64,000 nt of DNA from Flagellimonas amphidinii (GTDB lineage Bacteria > Bacteroidota > Bacteroidia > Flavobacteriales > Flavobacteriaceae). A program made the position numbers and the translations under genes. The notes beneath the pieces are model-generated. The model did not search any database, was not told the DNA's origin, and saw only the letters and a program-made list of their open reading frames with translations. The stretch covers positions 248,001 through 312,000 of the forward strand of contig NZ_JABFNN010000027.1 in the NCBI RefSeq assembly GCF_013090115.1. The letters run 5' to 3'. Positions 7,915 through 17,621 of the stretch are shown here, piece by piece (positions within the stretch are counted from its first letter, which is position 1; the number at the start of each line of letters is the position of its first letter).

Positions 7915-9276
7915 CTATCCAAACAAATTACTGACCACATCTTCAATTTTGGAGACCAGTTCCACTTGAATAGTGGTTTGTTTTAAGCCCATCTTGTTGT
8001 TTTTGGAGACGAAGATTTTAGTGAACCCTAGTTTTTCGGCTTCCAAAATGCGTTGGTCTATCCGTTGCACAGGGCGAATTTCTCCTGCAAGACCCACTTC
8101 AGCAGCAAAACATATTCCTTTTTCAATAGGAATATCTGCATTGCTGGATAGAATTGCGGCCATCACAGCTAGATCTATGGCAGGATCATCCACTGAAATA
8201 CCTCCGGTAATGTTCAAAAAGACATCTTTGGCCCCTAGTTTGAAGCCTGCTCTTTTTTCAAGAACGGCCAAGAGCATGTTCAAGCGTTTGGCATTGAACC
8301 CAGTTGCAGAACGTTGAGGTGTTCCATAGACCGCTGTACTCACCAAAGCCTGAATTTCAATCAGAAGCGGGCGCATGCCTTCTACTGTGGCGGCAATGGC
8401 CGTGCCGCTGAGGTCTTCATCATTTTTGGAGATTAACACTTCGGAAGGATTATTGACTTCGCGAAGGCCACTGCCCTGCATTTCATAAATGCCCAATTCT
8501 GCCGTGGAACCAAATCGGTTTTTTAGGGAACGTAAAATACGGTAGACGTAATTTCGGTCACCCTCAAATTGAAGCACGGTATCCACCATATGCTCCAAGA
8601 TTTTTGGACCAGCAATAGTGCCATCCTTGGTAATGTGCCCCACTAAAATAACCGGGGTATGGCTTTCTTTGGCAAATTTGATGAGTTCTGCGGTGCACTC
8701 CCGAATTTGAGAAATGCTTCCAGCTGCAGATTCAATATAATCCGTGTGTAGGGTTTGTATGGAATCGATGACCACTAAATCGGGCTCCAAGGCACTTATT
8801 TGCTGAAAAATGCTTTGTGTTTTGGTTTCTGTCAGTACAAAACAATTCTCACTGTTGGGTAGAATACGGTCTGCCCGCATCTTGATTTGTCGCTGACTCT
8901 CTTCCCCAGAAACATATAGGGTCTTATAATTTAACTTTAAGGCAATCTGAAGCAAAAGAGTGCTTTTGCCAATGCCTGGTTCACCTCCCAAAAGTGTTAA
9001 GGAGCCAGGAACCAAACCTCCACCCAAAACTCTGTTGAACTCTTGGTCCAAAGTGTCTATTCGTACTTCCTTTTTATGGGTAATTTCGGAAACACGAAGG
9101 GGTTTATTGGCTTTTTTGGATGTTGGGGCATCCGTTTTCCAACTTCTTTTTTCTTCTTTTTGCACAACTTCTTCCACAATGGTGTTCCATTGCTTGCATG
9201 AGGTGCATTGGCCAATCCATTTGGGATATTGAGCGCCGCAGTTCTGACAAAAAAAAGCTGTTTTGGTCTTGGCCAT
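7915..9276 (-). CDS. radA: DNA repair protein RadA
   Basis: The 453-residue protein has the standard RadA layout. It has an N-terminal C4 zinc finger (Cys10, 13, 24, 27), a RecA-like ATPase core with Walker A GGEPGIGKST (about residues 95-104) and VVIDSIQT as Walker B. The RadA signature KNRFG follows in RILRSLKNRFGS, then a Lon-protease-like C-terminal domain containing KAGFKLGAKDVFLNITGG-type sequence. RadA is a helicase-like ATPase that promotes branch migration in recombinational repair. It is cytoplasmic. The upstream gap to the next minus-strand gene is 55 bases. No unusual residues are seen. Confidence 0.96.
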   Translation of the reverse strand: MAKTKTAFFCQNCGAQYPKWIGQCTSCKQWNTIVEEVVQKEEKRSWKTDAPTSKKANKPLRVSEITHKKEVRIDTLDQEFNRVLGGGLVPGSLTLLGGEPGIGKSTLLLQIALKLNYKTLYVSGEESQRQIKMRADRILPNSENCFVLTETKTQSIFQQISALEPDLVVIDSIQTLHTDYIESAAGSISQIRECTAELIKFAKESHTPVILVGHITKDGTIAGPKILEHMVDTVLQFEGDRNYVYRILRSLKNRFGSTAELGIYEMQGSGLREVNNPSEVLISKNDEDLSGTAIAATVEGMRPLLIEIQALVSTAVYGTPQRSATGFNAKRLNMLLAVLEKRAGFKLGAKDVFLNITGGISVDDPAIDLAVMAAILSSNADIPIEKGICFAAEVGLAGEIRPVQRIDQRILEAEKLGFTKIFVSKNNKMGLKQTTIQVELVSKIEDVVSNLFG

Positions 9277-9331
9277 AACCTATGGTTTCGGTTTTGGCTA
9301 AGATAACAAAGTCCAATAAAGAAACAGGTTT

Positions 9332-10474
9332 TTAGTACCCGAAGTCGGCTTTTAGGGCGTCAATTTTTTCTAAGGCCATATCCTTGGTCAAAAAGTCGAT
9401 TTCCTCTAGTTGAAAGGCTTTTTCAAAGGTTTTGAATGCTTTTTTGGGCTCCCCCAGCTCTTCATAGTACTCGCCTTCAAAATAAAAGCCCATCATGGTA
9501 TCTGGATATTCCTTCTTGCACAACTCTGCCAATGGTTTTAGAGATTCAAAATCATCCTTTTTCAAACAGGCCGCATAAATGGCCATAATGTCATTGAGTT
9601 CAACGGGTTTTTCAAAACCAAAAAACTTTTCAATGGTGTTGTATCTGTTTTCCAGATAGCTGAACGCTGGTTCATCTGAGGTCAATATTTCTGTTTTATA
9701 TTCTTTTGGACTTATGGGTTTGAATACATTGAAAATATTGTCAAAGGCTTTACTGATACCATATGCGGCGATGGAAGTATGGTCGGCATCCTCATATTCA
9801 TCAAAAGCATAATGCAGGGTTTCCTTGGTGATGGACTTTATGGAGTGATTCATCTGAAGGATTCGCTGTCTGTCATCCGTTTTTTCCTTTTCAACAACCA
9901 GTGTATAGAAAATTTCTTGGTCCAAAGCTGATAAGCGAGATGGAACTCTACTTTCCATTTCTGGGGCCAGAACTGGAGAAATGCTCAAATAGGCATTGAA
10001 AAAGGATTTATCCTTGAATAAAAAGTAGTTGCCAAAATTGGCGGTGATATCGTACCCTATGAACATTTTGAAGGGTGCAATGTTGTAACTGGTTTCTAAA
10101 TATGGAATGATTTCTGTGCCTAGAAATTCATAAAAATTTGCCCCTTTCTCTGTAGGAAGACCAGAGTTTTCCTCGTAATCACAGTCATCCCAACGCAGGT
10201 CGTTTTCTGATTGATGAATACCGACTATTATAGCTTCGGGCATACGACCTTGACTGCTATAAAATTTGTTATTGGCAACAACTAAATCAAACAGGTAGTC
10301 TGCATCCAAAACCACCAAGAGCGGATATTTGGTTTCTTCGGAATAATCTTCAGGGAAGTAATAGGAAACATCCCTACGTTCCTGAAGTTTAAAAGATTCA
10401 AAAATTTCTTTTTTGACTTGGGCTCCGAGGTTAAAACAAATTAAGCCTATTAGCAGGAATAGACATTTTTTCAT
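9332..10474 (-). CDS. Esterase-like alpha/beta-hydrolase lacking the nucleophile serine, with C-terminal TPR-like region
   Basis: This is a 380-residue secreted protein with signal peptide MKKCLFLLIGLICFNLGAQ. The fold follows esterase-D-type proteins: PLLVVLDADYLFD, then EAIIVGI, then FLGTEIIPYLETSYN just before the nucleophile elbow. The elbow reads FIGYDITANF (about 138-147) where active relatives have G-H-S-x-G, so Asp142 stands where the catalytic Ser should be. A likely catalytic His remains in DHTSIAAYG. Residues about 310-375 (EGEYYEELGEPKKAFKTFEKAFQLEE) look like a tetratricopeptide repeat. It is probably a non-enzymatic binding protein or an enzyme with altered chemistry. Nothing nearby reveals a partner. 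Confidence 0.7.
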   Translation of the reverse strand: MKKCLFLLIGLICFNLGAQVKKEIFESFKLQERRDVSYYFPEDYSEETKYPLLVVLDADYLFDLVVANNKFYSSQGRMPEAIIVGIHQSENDLRWDDCDYEENSGLPTEKGANFYEFLGTEIIPYLETSYNIAPFKMFIGYDITANFGNYFLFKDKSFFNAYLSISPVLAPEMESRVPSRLSALDQEIFYTLVVEKEKTDDRQRILQMNHSIKSITKETLHYAFDEYEDADHTSIAAYGISKAFDNIFNVFKPISPKEYKTEILTSDEPAFSYLENRYNTIEKFFGFEKPVELNDIMAIYAACLKKDDFESLKPLAELCKKEYPDTMMGFYFEGEYYEELGEPKKAFKTFEKAFQLEEIDFLTKDMALEKIDALKADFGY

Positions 10475-10500
10475 GGGTATATGTTTTAGTTGGCAGGGGT

Positions 10501-11466
10501 TTACCTATTTCTATTCAATAACGGTAGTACAATGAAGGATATTGTGCCAAAAAAAACAACCATTAGGGTCTGTGCGATCCACATGATCCACCCGAAGGCA
10601 TCACCGGAAACAGCACTAATGCCAAATATGCCCAAAGCAGCACTTACGGCTATAGGGTAAAGTCCAATTCCTCCATTGGTGGTGGACATGGCAAAAGCCC
10701 CGGCCACAAAGCCAACCAATAGTTCGCCCAGAGATAAGTTTATGGTTTCTGCAACGGTATGTTTAATGACCCAGAACATGGCGATATAAGCTCCCCAAAT
10801 GAGTAAGGTGTGGAATATGAAAGGCCACTTTTTTTTCATTTTAAATATGCTGAGCACGCCATCCAATAAGCCATTTAAAAAAGATTTAACCTTTAAGGCA
10901 AAATTGGACTTGGATTTTTTGATGATTACTGTGGCTGCAAAAAGCCCCAAAATACCAACCAGGAGTAGTCCAAAAGAACCGATTAGGTTAACTCCTTTGT
11001 CTTCCAAAAAAGTCAAAATAATGTCTGTTTGTAAAATCAAGGTGATGATGATGATTGACAAAAGCATTAACAGATCTATGACTCTTTCGGTGACAATGGT
11101 GCCAAAACCTTTTTCAAAAGGGACATTTTCATAAGTGGTCAATGCGGTTGCCCTTAAAATTTCACCTGATCTTGGAATGCCCAAATTAGCAAAATATGAA
11201 ATGAGTACAATGAGCAGGTTATTGTATAATTTGGGTTTGTAGCCCATAGGTTCTAAAAGGTAGTTCCATCGAATTGCACGAGAAATATGGCTTAAAATTC
11301 CAATGGCCACAGATACAATTACCCAAAATGGACTGGCGTTGGAAATGTAATGGATAATCTGTTTCCTTTCTTCAGGAGTGGTTGAAGCATAGGAGTGCCA
11401 GACCAAAAACAACCCGAATGCAATCGGGATAACTATTTTCAGAAATTTTTTAAGGGAATTGCTCAA
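10501..11466 (-). CDS. Lysylphosphatidylglycerol synthase TM / flippase-like membrane protein (UPF0104)
   Basis: The 321-residue integral membrane protein has about eight hydrophobic helices. It starts at KFLKIVIPIAFGLFLVWHSY, and SHISRAIRWNYLLEPMGYKP and NLGIPRSGEILRATAL in the first half are hallmark segments of the AglD/MprF-type flippase domain family. GGIGLYPIAVSAALG is in the last third. Homologues move or are suspected to move lipid-linked molecules across the inner membrane. The aminoacyltransferase domain of MprF is absent. The gene starts 2 bases after the stop of panD, so panC, panD and this gene probably form one transcript; that arrangement says little about function. Confidence 0.85.
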   Translation of the reverse strand: MSNSLKKFLKIVIPIAFGLFLVWHSYASTTPEERKQIIHYISNASPFWVIVSVAIGILSHISRAIRWNYLLEPMGYKPKLYNNLLIVLISYFANLGIPRSGEILRATALTTYENVPFEKGFGTIVTERVIDLLMLLSIIIITLILQTDIILTFLEDKGVNLIGSFGLLLVGILGLFAATVIIKKSKSNFALKVKSFLNGLLDGVLSIFKMKKKWPFIFHTLLIWGAYIAMFWVIKHTVAETINLSLGELLVGFVAGAFAMSTTNGGIGLYPIAVSAALGIFGISAVSGDAFGWIMWIAQTLMVVFFGTISFIVLPLLNRNR

Positions 11467-11468
11467 AA

Positions 11469-11819
11469 CTAGTTCAAAAGATTGGTTTCCTCGTTGGGGA
11501 ATACCAATGCTGGATTGAATGACTTTGCTTTTTCAATATCCATCCAAGCATATGTGATGAGAATCAGCACATCACCTACGGCCACTTTTCGGGCGGCAGC
11601 ACCGTTCAAAGTAAGCTCCCCTGAACCTCTAGGTCCAGGAATGGCGTAGGTTTCTAAGCGTTCACCGTTGTTGTTGTTCACAATTTGGACCTTTTCACCT
11701 CTAATGATGTTTGCAGCATCCATAAGATCTTCATCAATGGTAATACTACCAATATAATTGAGGTCGGCTCCAGTTACTTTAACTCTGTGAATTTTAGATT
11801 TTACAACTTCTACTTGCAT
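11469..11819 (-). CDS. panD: Aspartate 1-decarboxylase
   Basis: The 116-residue protein has the full family length. PanD makes beta-alanine from L-aspartate for pantothenate and coenzyme A. The self-processing site is visible as Gly24-Ser25 in [10 protein letters not shown], where cleavage leaves the pyruvoyl cofactor on Ser25. Lys9 in [12 protein letters not shown] and the later [12 protein letters not shown] segment are conserved. It follows panC by 13 bases, giving a panC-panD order, so both branches meeting in pantothenate synthetase are co-transcribed. panB is not in the window. Confidence 0.96.
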   Translation of the reverse strand: MQVEVVKSKIHRVKVTGADLNYIGSITIDEDLMDAANIIRGEKVQIVNNNNGERLETYAIPGPRGSGELTLNGAAARKVAVGDVLILITYAWMDIEKAKSFNPALVFPNEETNLLN

Positions 11820-11832
11820 GGCGCAAAATTAA

Positions 11833-12681
11833 TCAATTCAATCTTAGATTGTCTATTAAGCGGACGTCATCTGCGTAAACGGCAATGAACGCCCTATATT
11901 TTCTTTCCTCTTGTTTTTTGACAATTGGAGTTAATGTATCCTCATCAGCTATTTGAAAGTATTCCAACTTAAAAACAAGGTTTTTTGCAAATTCGGATTT
12001 TACCCAATCTATTATAGATTTAGCATTTTCCGTGCCAAATTTTTGTTTGGCAGTCTGTAGGGTTTTGTAAATGAATCCTGCTTCTTCTCTAGTCGTTTTT
12101 GATAGTCGTTCATTACGGGAACTCATGGCCAGTCCATGGGGTTCCCTCTCAATGGGGCAACCAATAATTTCAAAGGGCAATTGCTTGGATTCCACCATTT
12201 TTTTGATGATTTGCAGCTGTTGGAAATCCTTTTCCCCAAAGTAAGCCTTGGTAGGGGCCACAGCTCTTAGTAAGAGTTCCACGATTGTTCCAACACCATC
12301 AAAATGACCTTCTCTGAACTCACCTTCCATAACCTTGTCCAATCCATCAAATTCGTAGGATTCTGATGTCACATTATCACCATAGATATCTTTTACAGAT
12401 GGGGCAAAAACAACAATATTGTTGGATACAAGACCTAAAATCCCAAGGTCTTGTTCTAAATTTCTTGGATATTTTTCCAAGTCGTCTTTTTTGTCGAACT
12501 GTGTAGGATTTACAAAGATGCTAACGACCACCAAATCATTTTCCAAGAGGGCTCTTCTTACCAATGAAATATGACCTTGGTGCAAAGCACCCATAGTTGG
12601 AACCAAGCCTATGGATTGGGAGCTATGAGCTTCCTTCTGAAAGAAGTGCGACAGGTCTTTTTTTTGGTGAAAAATGTGCAT
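11833..12681 (-). CDS. panC: Pantothenate synthetase
   Basis: The 282-residue enzyme joins pantoate and beta-alanine with ATP through a pantoyl-adenylate. It has the HIGH-type nucleotide motif in VPTMGALHQGHISLV (about residues 28-42). The FGEKDFQQLQIIKKM segment and the KMSKS-like loop in AMSSRNERLS are also present. It is cytoplasmic and of normal length. The gene heads the panC-panD-flippase operon and is divergent from the GlgA-like gene, with about 100 bases between start codons. Confidence 0.96.
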   Translation of the reverse strand: MHIFHQKKDLSHFFQKEAHSSQSIGLVPTMGALHQGHISLVRRALLENDLVVVSIFVNPTQFDKKDDLEKYPRNLEQDLGILGLVSNNIVVFAPSVKDIYGDNVTSESYEFDGLDKVMEGEFREGHFDGVGTIVELLLRAVAPTKAYFGEKDFQQLQIIKKMVESKQLPFEIIGCPIEREPHGLAMSSRNERLSKTTREEAGFIYKTLQTAKQKFGTENAKSIIDWVKSEFAKNLVFKLEYFQIADEDTLTPIVKKQEERKYRAFIAVYADDVRLIDNLRLN

Positions 12682-12739
12682 AAACAGGAGTAAAAGCGTG
12701 CAAAAATACTATAAATACTGGTAATCGGCATAATTTTTG

Positions 12740-12747
12740 TAATTTTG
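12740..12747 (+). promoter_or_regulatory. Candidate -7 promoter box for the GlgA-like gene
   Basis: TAATTTTG matches the Bacteroidetes -7 consensus TAnnTTTG and lies 37 bases before the ATG at 12784. No clear TTTG is found at the -33 position, so this is a moderate call. Confidence 0.45.
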
Positions 12748-12783
12748 CAGCTACGTTTTTCGGATTAGCAAAAGAAAGTGTTT

Positions 12784-13593
12784 ATGAATGGTAAAAAGAT
12801 ATTGTTTGTATCTTCTGAATTAGTGCCTTACCTTCCAGAGAATCCAGTTTCCTTAATGTCGTACGAAGCGCCTCGAATGGTTAATAGTAGCGGGGGGCAA
12901 ATACGCATTTTTATGCCAAGGTACGGGAATATCAACGAACGAAGACATCAATTGCATGAGGTTATTCGTTTATCGGGGATGAACCTGGTCATCAATGATA
13001 TGGATATGCCCTTGATCATCAAAGTTGCATCTATACCTAGGGAGCGGATTCAGGTTTACTTTATAGATAATGAAGAATATTTTAAGAGAAAGGCCACATT
13101 TGCGGATGCTGAGGGCAATCTTTTTCCAGATAATGATGAAAGAGCCATTTTCTTTGCCAAGGGTGTCGTGGAAACAGTTAAGAAATTGAATTGGTCCCCA
13201 GACATCATTCATGTACATGGTTGGATGGCATCCATGCTTCCACTTTATTTGAGAAAATATTATGCTGACGAACCTTTGTTTGCCGACAGTAAAATAGTGA
13301 CTTCTATCTATGATAGAGGTTTTGAGGGCGAACTGGACAATCAGATGATAGATAAAATTGCCTTTGATGGTATTGAAAAAGAAAGTGTTGCTTCTCTTTC
13401 CAAGCCGGACTATAATAATTTGTTAAAAGTTGCAGCGGATTATTCTGATGCCATTATTTTAGCCTCGGAAGAGGTGTCCGATGATTTAAAGGAACACATC
13501 GAAAGCCTATCCAAACCGGTATTGCCCTATGTTTCCCTTCAAGAAGCAGAAGAAGCATACACAAATTTCTATAAAACAGAAGTTCTAAAATAA
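12784..13593 (+). CDS. Glycogen synthase-like protein, N-terminal (GT5) domain only
   Basis: The gene gives 269 residues from the ATG at 12784. A GTG two codons earlier is possible, but [19 protein letters not shown] is the natural opening. The protein resembles the N-terminal half of starch/glycogen synthase, with [28 protein letters not shown] and [19 protein letters not shown]. Two things speak against glycogen synthesis. The ADP-glucose-binding K-T-G-G-L loop expected just after SSEL is missing, and the catalytic C-terminal domain is absent, since real GlgA is about 480 residues. The gene lies 5 bases before the DUF4270 gene and upstream of glmS, an arrangement common in Flavobacteria, so a cell-envelope or regulatory role is more likely. 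Confidence 0.75.
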   Translation: MNGKKILFVSSELVPYLPENPVSLMSYEAPRMVNSSGGQIRIFMPRYGNINERRHQLHEVIRLSGMNLVINDMDMPLIIKVASIPRERIQVYFIDNEEYFKRKATFADAEGNLFPDNDERAIFFAKGVVETVKKLNWSPDIIHVHGWMASMLPLYLRKYYADEPLFADSKIVTSIYDRGFEGELDNQMIDKIAFDGIEKESVASLSKPDYNNLLKVAADYSDAIILASEEVSDDLKEHIESLSKPVLPYVSLQEAEEAYTNFYKTEVLK

Positions 13594-13598
13594 ATTGC

Positions 13599-15428
13599 AT
13601 GAAATTTTATAGGGCTATTCAAGTTTCAGCCTTGGTTGGAGCCTTGTTTCTACTTAACATTTCCTGTGAAGAAGAAGATTTGCAGACCATTGGTGAGGGT
13701 GTTGTTGGAGGGGAACCTTTTAGCACTGGAAAACAGGTCTACGACGTTTTTGCATTCAACAGAAGTATAGAAGCCGTACAGACCAATGGCTTGCCATTAT
13801 ATCAATTGGGGAGCTTCAATGATCCTGTTTATGGCAAAAGAAGGGCAAACATTGTTTCTCAGCTCTCTTTACCTAGCAACAATCCCACTTTTGGGGATTC
13901 TTCACAAGCTACAGAAGATACTGCAGATTCAGATGATTCTGCTTCCACAATTGAAGAAAATGAAACTGTAAAGGAAGTATATCTGTATATTCCCTACCAG
14001 CAACCACCAAGTTCTTTACAAGATAGTGATGGTGATGGGGTGCAGAATGAGTTAGATGCTGATCCCTCGGACCCAACCTCTGACACTGATGTTGATGGAG
14101 TTACAGATAATGAAGAACGAATCATAGGTTCTGACCCACTTGATAAAGATTCAGATGGTACAGAAGAGGGGTTTGTGGCCAACATTTTTCCAAGGACGTT
14201 TGATTTGGACAGTATTTTTGGGGATAGAAATTTATCTTTTGATGTAACGGTTTCAAGATCTACTTTCTTTCTTCGTGATTTAGATCCCAATTCCAATTTT
14301 GAAGAAGTACAAGAGTATTTTTCAACTCAAGATTTTTCTGGTTTTATAGGGGAGGAACTTAGCATTCCAGAAAGCAAAACCGTGGTTATTGATAACATGG
14401 AAATGCTCACATTCGAAGAAGATGATCCTGATACCGATGTAAAAGAAAATGAGACGGTGGTTGAATCAAGACTTAATCCAGGAATCAAGATTCCGTTGAA
14501 CAATGATTTCTTCCAACAAAACATTTTAGATAAGGAAGGTCAATCAGAATTGTTGAGTCAAAATAATTTCAGGGATTTTCTCCGGGGAATCCATATTACA
14601 ATTTCTGATGTGCAGGATATGGAAGACCTGATGTTCCTTTTTGATCTTACCCAAGCCAATATCACAATTGTTTACGAATATGATGACTATGATACCACAG
14701 AGGAGGAGGTGGTCAAATCTGAGAGTGAATTTGTCTTAAACCTTCTCGTTAATAGTAATGGTGCCATTTCTGGAAACGCTATAAATACTTTTGAAAATGA
14801 GATATTTCCTCCAAATGTGCTTAATGCATTGGATAATGGTGAAAATGCTTCAAGAATATATGTAAAAGGCGCTGGAACTACTACAGAAATAAGATTGTTT
14901 GATGAAGCCGAAAATGGCGGGGCGGATATCATAAATCAAATAAAAGCCAATAACTGGATTATCAATGAGGCCAAATTGACCTTTTATGTGGATCGAGATG
15001 CGTTAGGAGATTCAGCATATGAACCGCCAAGACTTTATCTGTACAATGCTGAAACCAATCAACCCTTGTATAATATTCTTACAGAAAACAATGTGATTGA
15101 TGAGCCACTTGGGCTTTTTTTGAATCACGATGGAATCATACAAAAAGAAGAAGATCTCGGTGTAAAATATTCCATAAGGATTACGGAGCACATCAATAAT
15201 ATAATAGTAAGAGATTCTTCCAATGCAAAACTGGCATTGACCTTGACTTCAAATATTGGAATCGCCACTGTACGTGAATCAGTAGCAACTGCTGACCCTA
15301 AAGAAATAGACTTGCCTTTAATGTCAACCATAAACCCTATGGGAACTGTGTTATTTGGAAGCAATGTGGCCGAAGAGAATGAGGCCAAAAAATTGCAATT
15401 GGAAATCTATTTTACTGAAACCAACTGA
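13599..15428 (+). CDS. DUF4270 family lipoprotein with thrombospondin type 3-like repeats
   Basis: The 609-residue protein has a lipoprotein signal ([27 protein letters not shown], Cys in the NISC context). The start of the mature part ([15 protein letters not shown] and [17 protein letters not shown]) is typical of the DUF4270 family found in Bacteroidetes. At about residues 140-190 it carries an acidic calcium-binding insert of the thrombospondin type 3 kind: [17 protein letters not shown], then [12 protein letters not shown] and [10 protein letters not shown]. The rest is predicted beta-rich. Function is unknown in the literature I know. It is coupled to the upstream GlgA-like gene (5-base gap). 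Confidence 0.85.
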   Translation: MKFYRAIQVSALVGALFLLNISCEEEDLQTIGEGVVGGEPFSTGKQVYDVFAFNRSIEAVQTNGLPLYQLGSFNDPVYGKRRANIVSQLSLPSNNPTFGDSSQATEDTADSDDSASTIEENETVKEVYLYIPYQQPPSSLQDSDGDGVQNELDADPSDPTSDTDVDGVTDNEERIIGSDPLDKDSDGTEEGFVANIFPRTFDLDSIFGDRNLSFDVTVSRSTFFLRDLDPNSNFEEVQEYFSTQDFSGFIGEELSIPESKTVVIDNMEMLTFEEDDPDTDVKENETVVESRLNPGIKIPLNNDFFQQNILDKEGQSELLSQNNFRDFLRGIHITISDVQDMEDLMFLFDLTQANITIVYEYDDYDTTEEEVVKSESEFVLNLLVNSNGAISGNAINTFENEIFPPNVLNALDNGENASRIYVKGAGTTTEIRLFDEAENGGADIINQIKANNWIINEAKLTFYVDRDALGDSAYEPPRLYLYNAETNQPLYNILTENNVIDEPLGLFLNHDGIIQKEEDLGVKYSIRITEHINNIIVRDSSNAKLALTLTSNIGIATVRESVATADPKEIDLPLMSTINPMGTVLFGSNVAEENEAKKLQLEIYFTETN

Positions 15429-15511
15429 TTATTTAACTTCTTCTTATAGTTATTTTTTGGTTGTTTGTCGTTTTTCGCGCGTTGTTTGTCTTAATTTAGA
15501 TGAATAGGATA

Positions 15512-15519
15512 TAATTTTG
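15512..15519 (+). promoter_or_regulatory. Candidate -7 promoter box for glmS
   Basis: TAATTTTG fits TAnnTTTG and lies 45 bases before the glmS ATG. A TTTG at 15485-15488 is 23 bases upstream, slightly further than usual for a -33 element. This would give glmS its own transcript. Confidence 0.4.
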
Positions 15520-15564
15520 GAAATCTAAATCCAATAACCAATTCATTAATTCAAAACTGATCTT

Positions 15565-17412
15565 ATGTGTGGAATTGTCGGTTACATTGGTCATCGAGAC
15601 GCCTATCCAATTATTATAAAAGGACTGCAACGTTTAGAATACAGAGGTTATGACAGTGCAGGTATCGTACTGTTTGATGGAGAAAATACCCATCTCTCCA
15701 AGACCAAAGGGAAAGTTGAGGACCTAAAAAATAAATCTGAAAATACCATAGCCCTCAAAGGAAAGCTTGGACTAGGTCACACACGTTGGGCTACCCATGG
15801 TGTTCCCAATGATACCAATTCGCATCCTCATTATTCCAATTCTGGAGATTTGGTGATCATTCACAATGGAATTATAGAAAACTATGAATCCATTAAAAAG
15901 GCATTGATTGGGAGAGGTTACACGTTTGAATCAGATACAGATACCGAGGTGTTGGTTAATCTTATTGAGGAAGTCAAGAAGAAAGAGGGGGTTAAACTGG
16001 GTCACGCAGTACAGATAGCTCTTAACCAAATTGTGGGAGCGTATGCCATTGCTGTTTTTGATAAGAATAAACCCGATGAGATCGTTGTTGCCAAATTGGG
16101 AAGTCCATTGGCCATAGGTATCGGTGAAAATGAATATTTTATTGCTTCTGATGCTTCACCATTTATTGAGTTTACCAATAATGCCGTGTATTTGGAAGAT
16201 GAGGAGATGGCTATTATCCGCATAGGGAAGGAAATCAAACTAAGAAAAATCAAGGACGATTCAATTGCCTATCCAAATATTTTGGAACTTCAATTGAATT
16301 TGGAAGAGATAGAAAAAGGGGGTTACGATCATTTCATGCTCAAAGAAATCTATGAGCAACCTAGAGCTATCTTGGATACCTACCGAGGTCGATTATTGGC
16401 AGATCAAGGTATTATAAGAATGGCTGGCATTGATCAGAACCTTGAAAAGTTCATGAATGCCAATAGAATCATTATTGTGGCATGTGGTACTTCATGGCAC
16501 GCTGGCCTTGTAGCTGAGTACATTTTTGAAGATTTGGCCAGAATACCTGTTGAAGTTGAATATGCTTCCGAGTTTAGATATAGAAATCCTGTAATTACAG
16601 AGAATGATATCTTAATTGCCATTTCACAATCTGGCGAGACAGCAGATACTTTGGCAGCCATTAAACTTGCCAAGGAAAAAGGCGCTTTTGTTTTTGGGGT
16701 TTGCAATGTAGTGGGTTCGTCAATTGCGCGTGAAACGGATGCGGGAGCTTATACCCATGCCGGACCTGAGATTGGAGTGGCATCTACCAAGGCATTTACA
16801 ACTCAGATTACGGTATTGACACTTATTGCATTGAAGTTGGCCCAAGAAAAAGGTGTTTTCTCCAGCTCAAAATTCCATGAATATTTAACTGAATTGGAGT
16901 CAATTCCAGCCAAAGTTGAAAAAACATTGGAATCCAATGAGTTGGTTGAGCATATTTCAGAGATATATAAGGACTCCAGTAATTGCCTCTACCTGGGAAG
17001 AGGTTACAATTTTCCAGTAGCATTGGAGGGAGCATTAAAATTAAAGGAGATCAGTTATATCCATGCTGAAGGATATCCCGCTGCGGAAATGAAGCATGGC
17101 CCCATTGCATTGATTGATGAACAAATGCCAGTCATTGTCATCGCTACCAAAAAGGGACATTACGAAAAAGTGGTAAGCAATATTCAAGAAATTAAGTCCA
17201 GAAGTGGAAGAATTATTGCTATTGTTACTGAAGGAGACAAAACGGTCAAAGAATTGGCAGACCATGTTATTGAGGTTCCAGAGACTTCGGAAAGTCTTAC
17301 TCCTTTATTGACAACAATTCCGTTACAGTTGCTTTCCTATCACATAGCCGTAATGCGTGGTTGTAATGTGGATCAACCTCGAAATTTGGCAAAATCGGTT
17401 ACTGTGGAGTAA
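15565..17412 (+). CDS. glmS: Glutamine-fructose-6-phosphate aminotransferase (isomerising)
   Basis: The 615-residue enzyme makes glucosamine-6-phosphate from fructose-6-phosphate and glutamine, the first step to UDP-GlcNAc for peptidoglycan and lipopolysaccharide. It begins MCGIVGYIG, where Cys2 becomes the N-terminal nucleophile of the class II glutaminase domain (residues 2-235). Two SIS sugar-isomerase domains follow, the first with AISQSGETADTLAAIKLA and the second with LGRGYNFPVALEGALKLKEISY and EMKHGPIALI. The C-terminus PRNLAKSVTVE is the conserved tail that closes the active site. No glmS riboswitch-like fold is evident in the 136 bases upstream; in any case that ribozyme is a Gram-positive feature. 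Confidence 0.97.
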   Translation: MCGIVGYIGHRDAYPIIIKGLQRLEYRGYDSAGIVLFDGENTHLSKTKGKVEDLKNKSENTIALKGKLGLGHTRWATHGVPNDTNSHPHYSNSGDLVIIHNGIIENYESIKKALIGRGYTFESDTDTEVLVNLIEEVKKKEGVKLGHAVQIALNQIVGAYAIAVFDKNKPDEIVVAKLGSPLAIGIGENEYFIASDASPFIEFTNNAVYLEDEEMAIIRIGKEIKLRKIKDDSIAYPNILELQLNLEEIEKGGYDHFMLKEIYEQPRAILDTYRGRLLADQGIIRMAGIDQNLEKFMNANRIIIVACGTSWHAGLVAEYIFEDLARIPVEVEYASEFRYRNPVITENDILIAISQSGETADTLAAIKLAKEKGAFVFGVCNVVGSSIARETDAGAYTHAGPEIGVASTKAFTTQITVLTLIALKLAQEKGVFSSSKFHEYLTELESIPAKVEKTLESNELVEHISEIYKDSSNCLYLGRGYNFPVALEGALKLKEISYIHAEGYPAAEMKHGPIALIDEQMPVIVIATKKGHYEKVVSNIQEIKSRSGRIIAIVTEGDKTVKELADHVIEVPETSESLTPLLTTIPLQLLSYHIAVMRGCNVDQPRNLAKSVTVE

Positions 17413-17437
17413 CTTTTCAAAAATCTATTTTTAATAG

Positions 17438-17467
17438 AAAAAGGCACCTTTTTAGGTGTCTTTTTTA
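17438..17467 (+). terminator. Terminator after glmS
   Basis: A 7-base-pair stem GGCACCT/AGGTGTC (17443-17449 with 17454-17460, one G-U pair) with a 4-base loop is followed by six T. It lies about 30 bases after the glmS stop. Confidence 0.85.
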
Positions 17468-17621
17468 TTAAATACGTAGATATACATCTCTTTTTTTAAC
17501 AAAAAAGTATTATGCATGCATAATTTTTTCCAATTTACTAGAAATCAAATGAAAAAAAATGTATCTTCCACCCGATTAACTTAACATATACTTAAATCAA
17601 ATTTAACTCAAATTCAAAGCT

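Noticed and set aside
8960..9232. Open frame opposite radA
   Set aside because: RadA motifs on the other strand explain the conservation; the shadow frame has none.
12784..13593. Functional glycogen synthase
   Set aside because: The ADP-glucose-binding loop and the C-terminal catalytic domain are missing.
15429..15564. glmS ribozyme or other riboswitch before glmS
   Set aside because: The gap is short, has no recognisable pseudoknot core, and this ribozyme is restricted mainly to Gram-positive bacteria.
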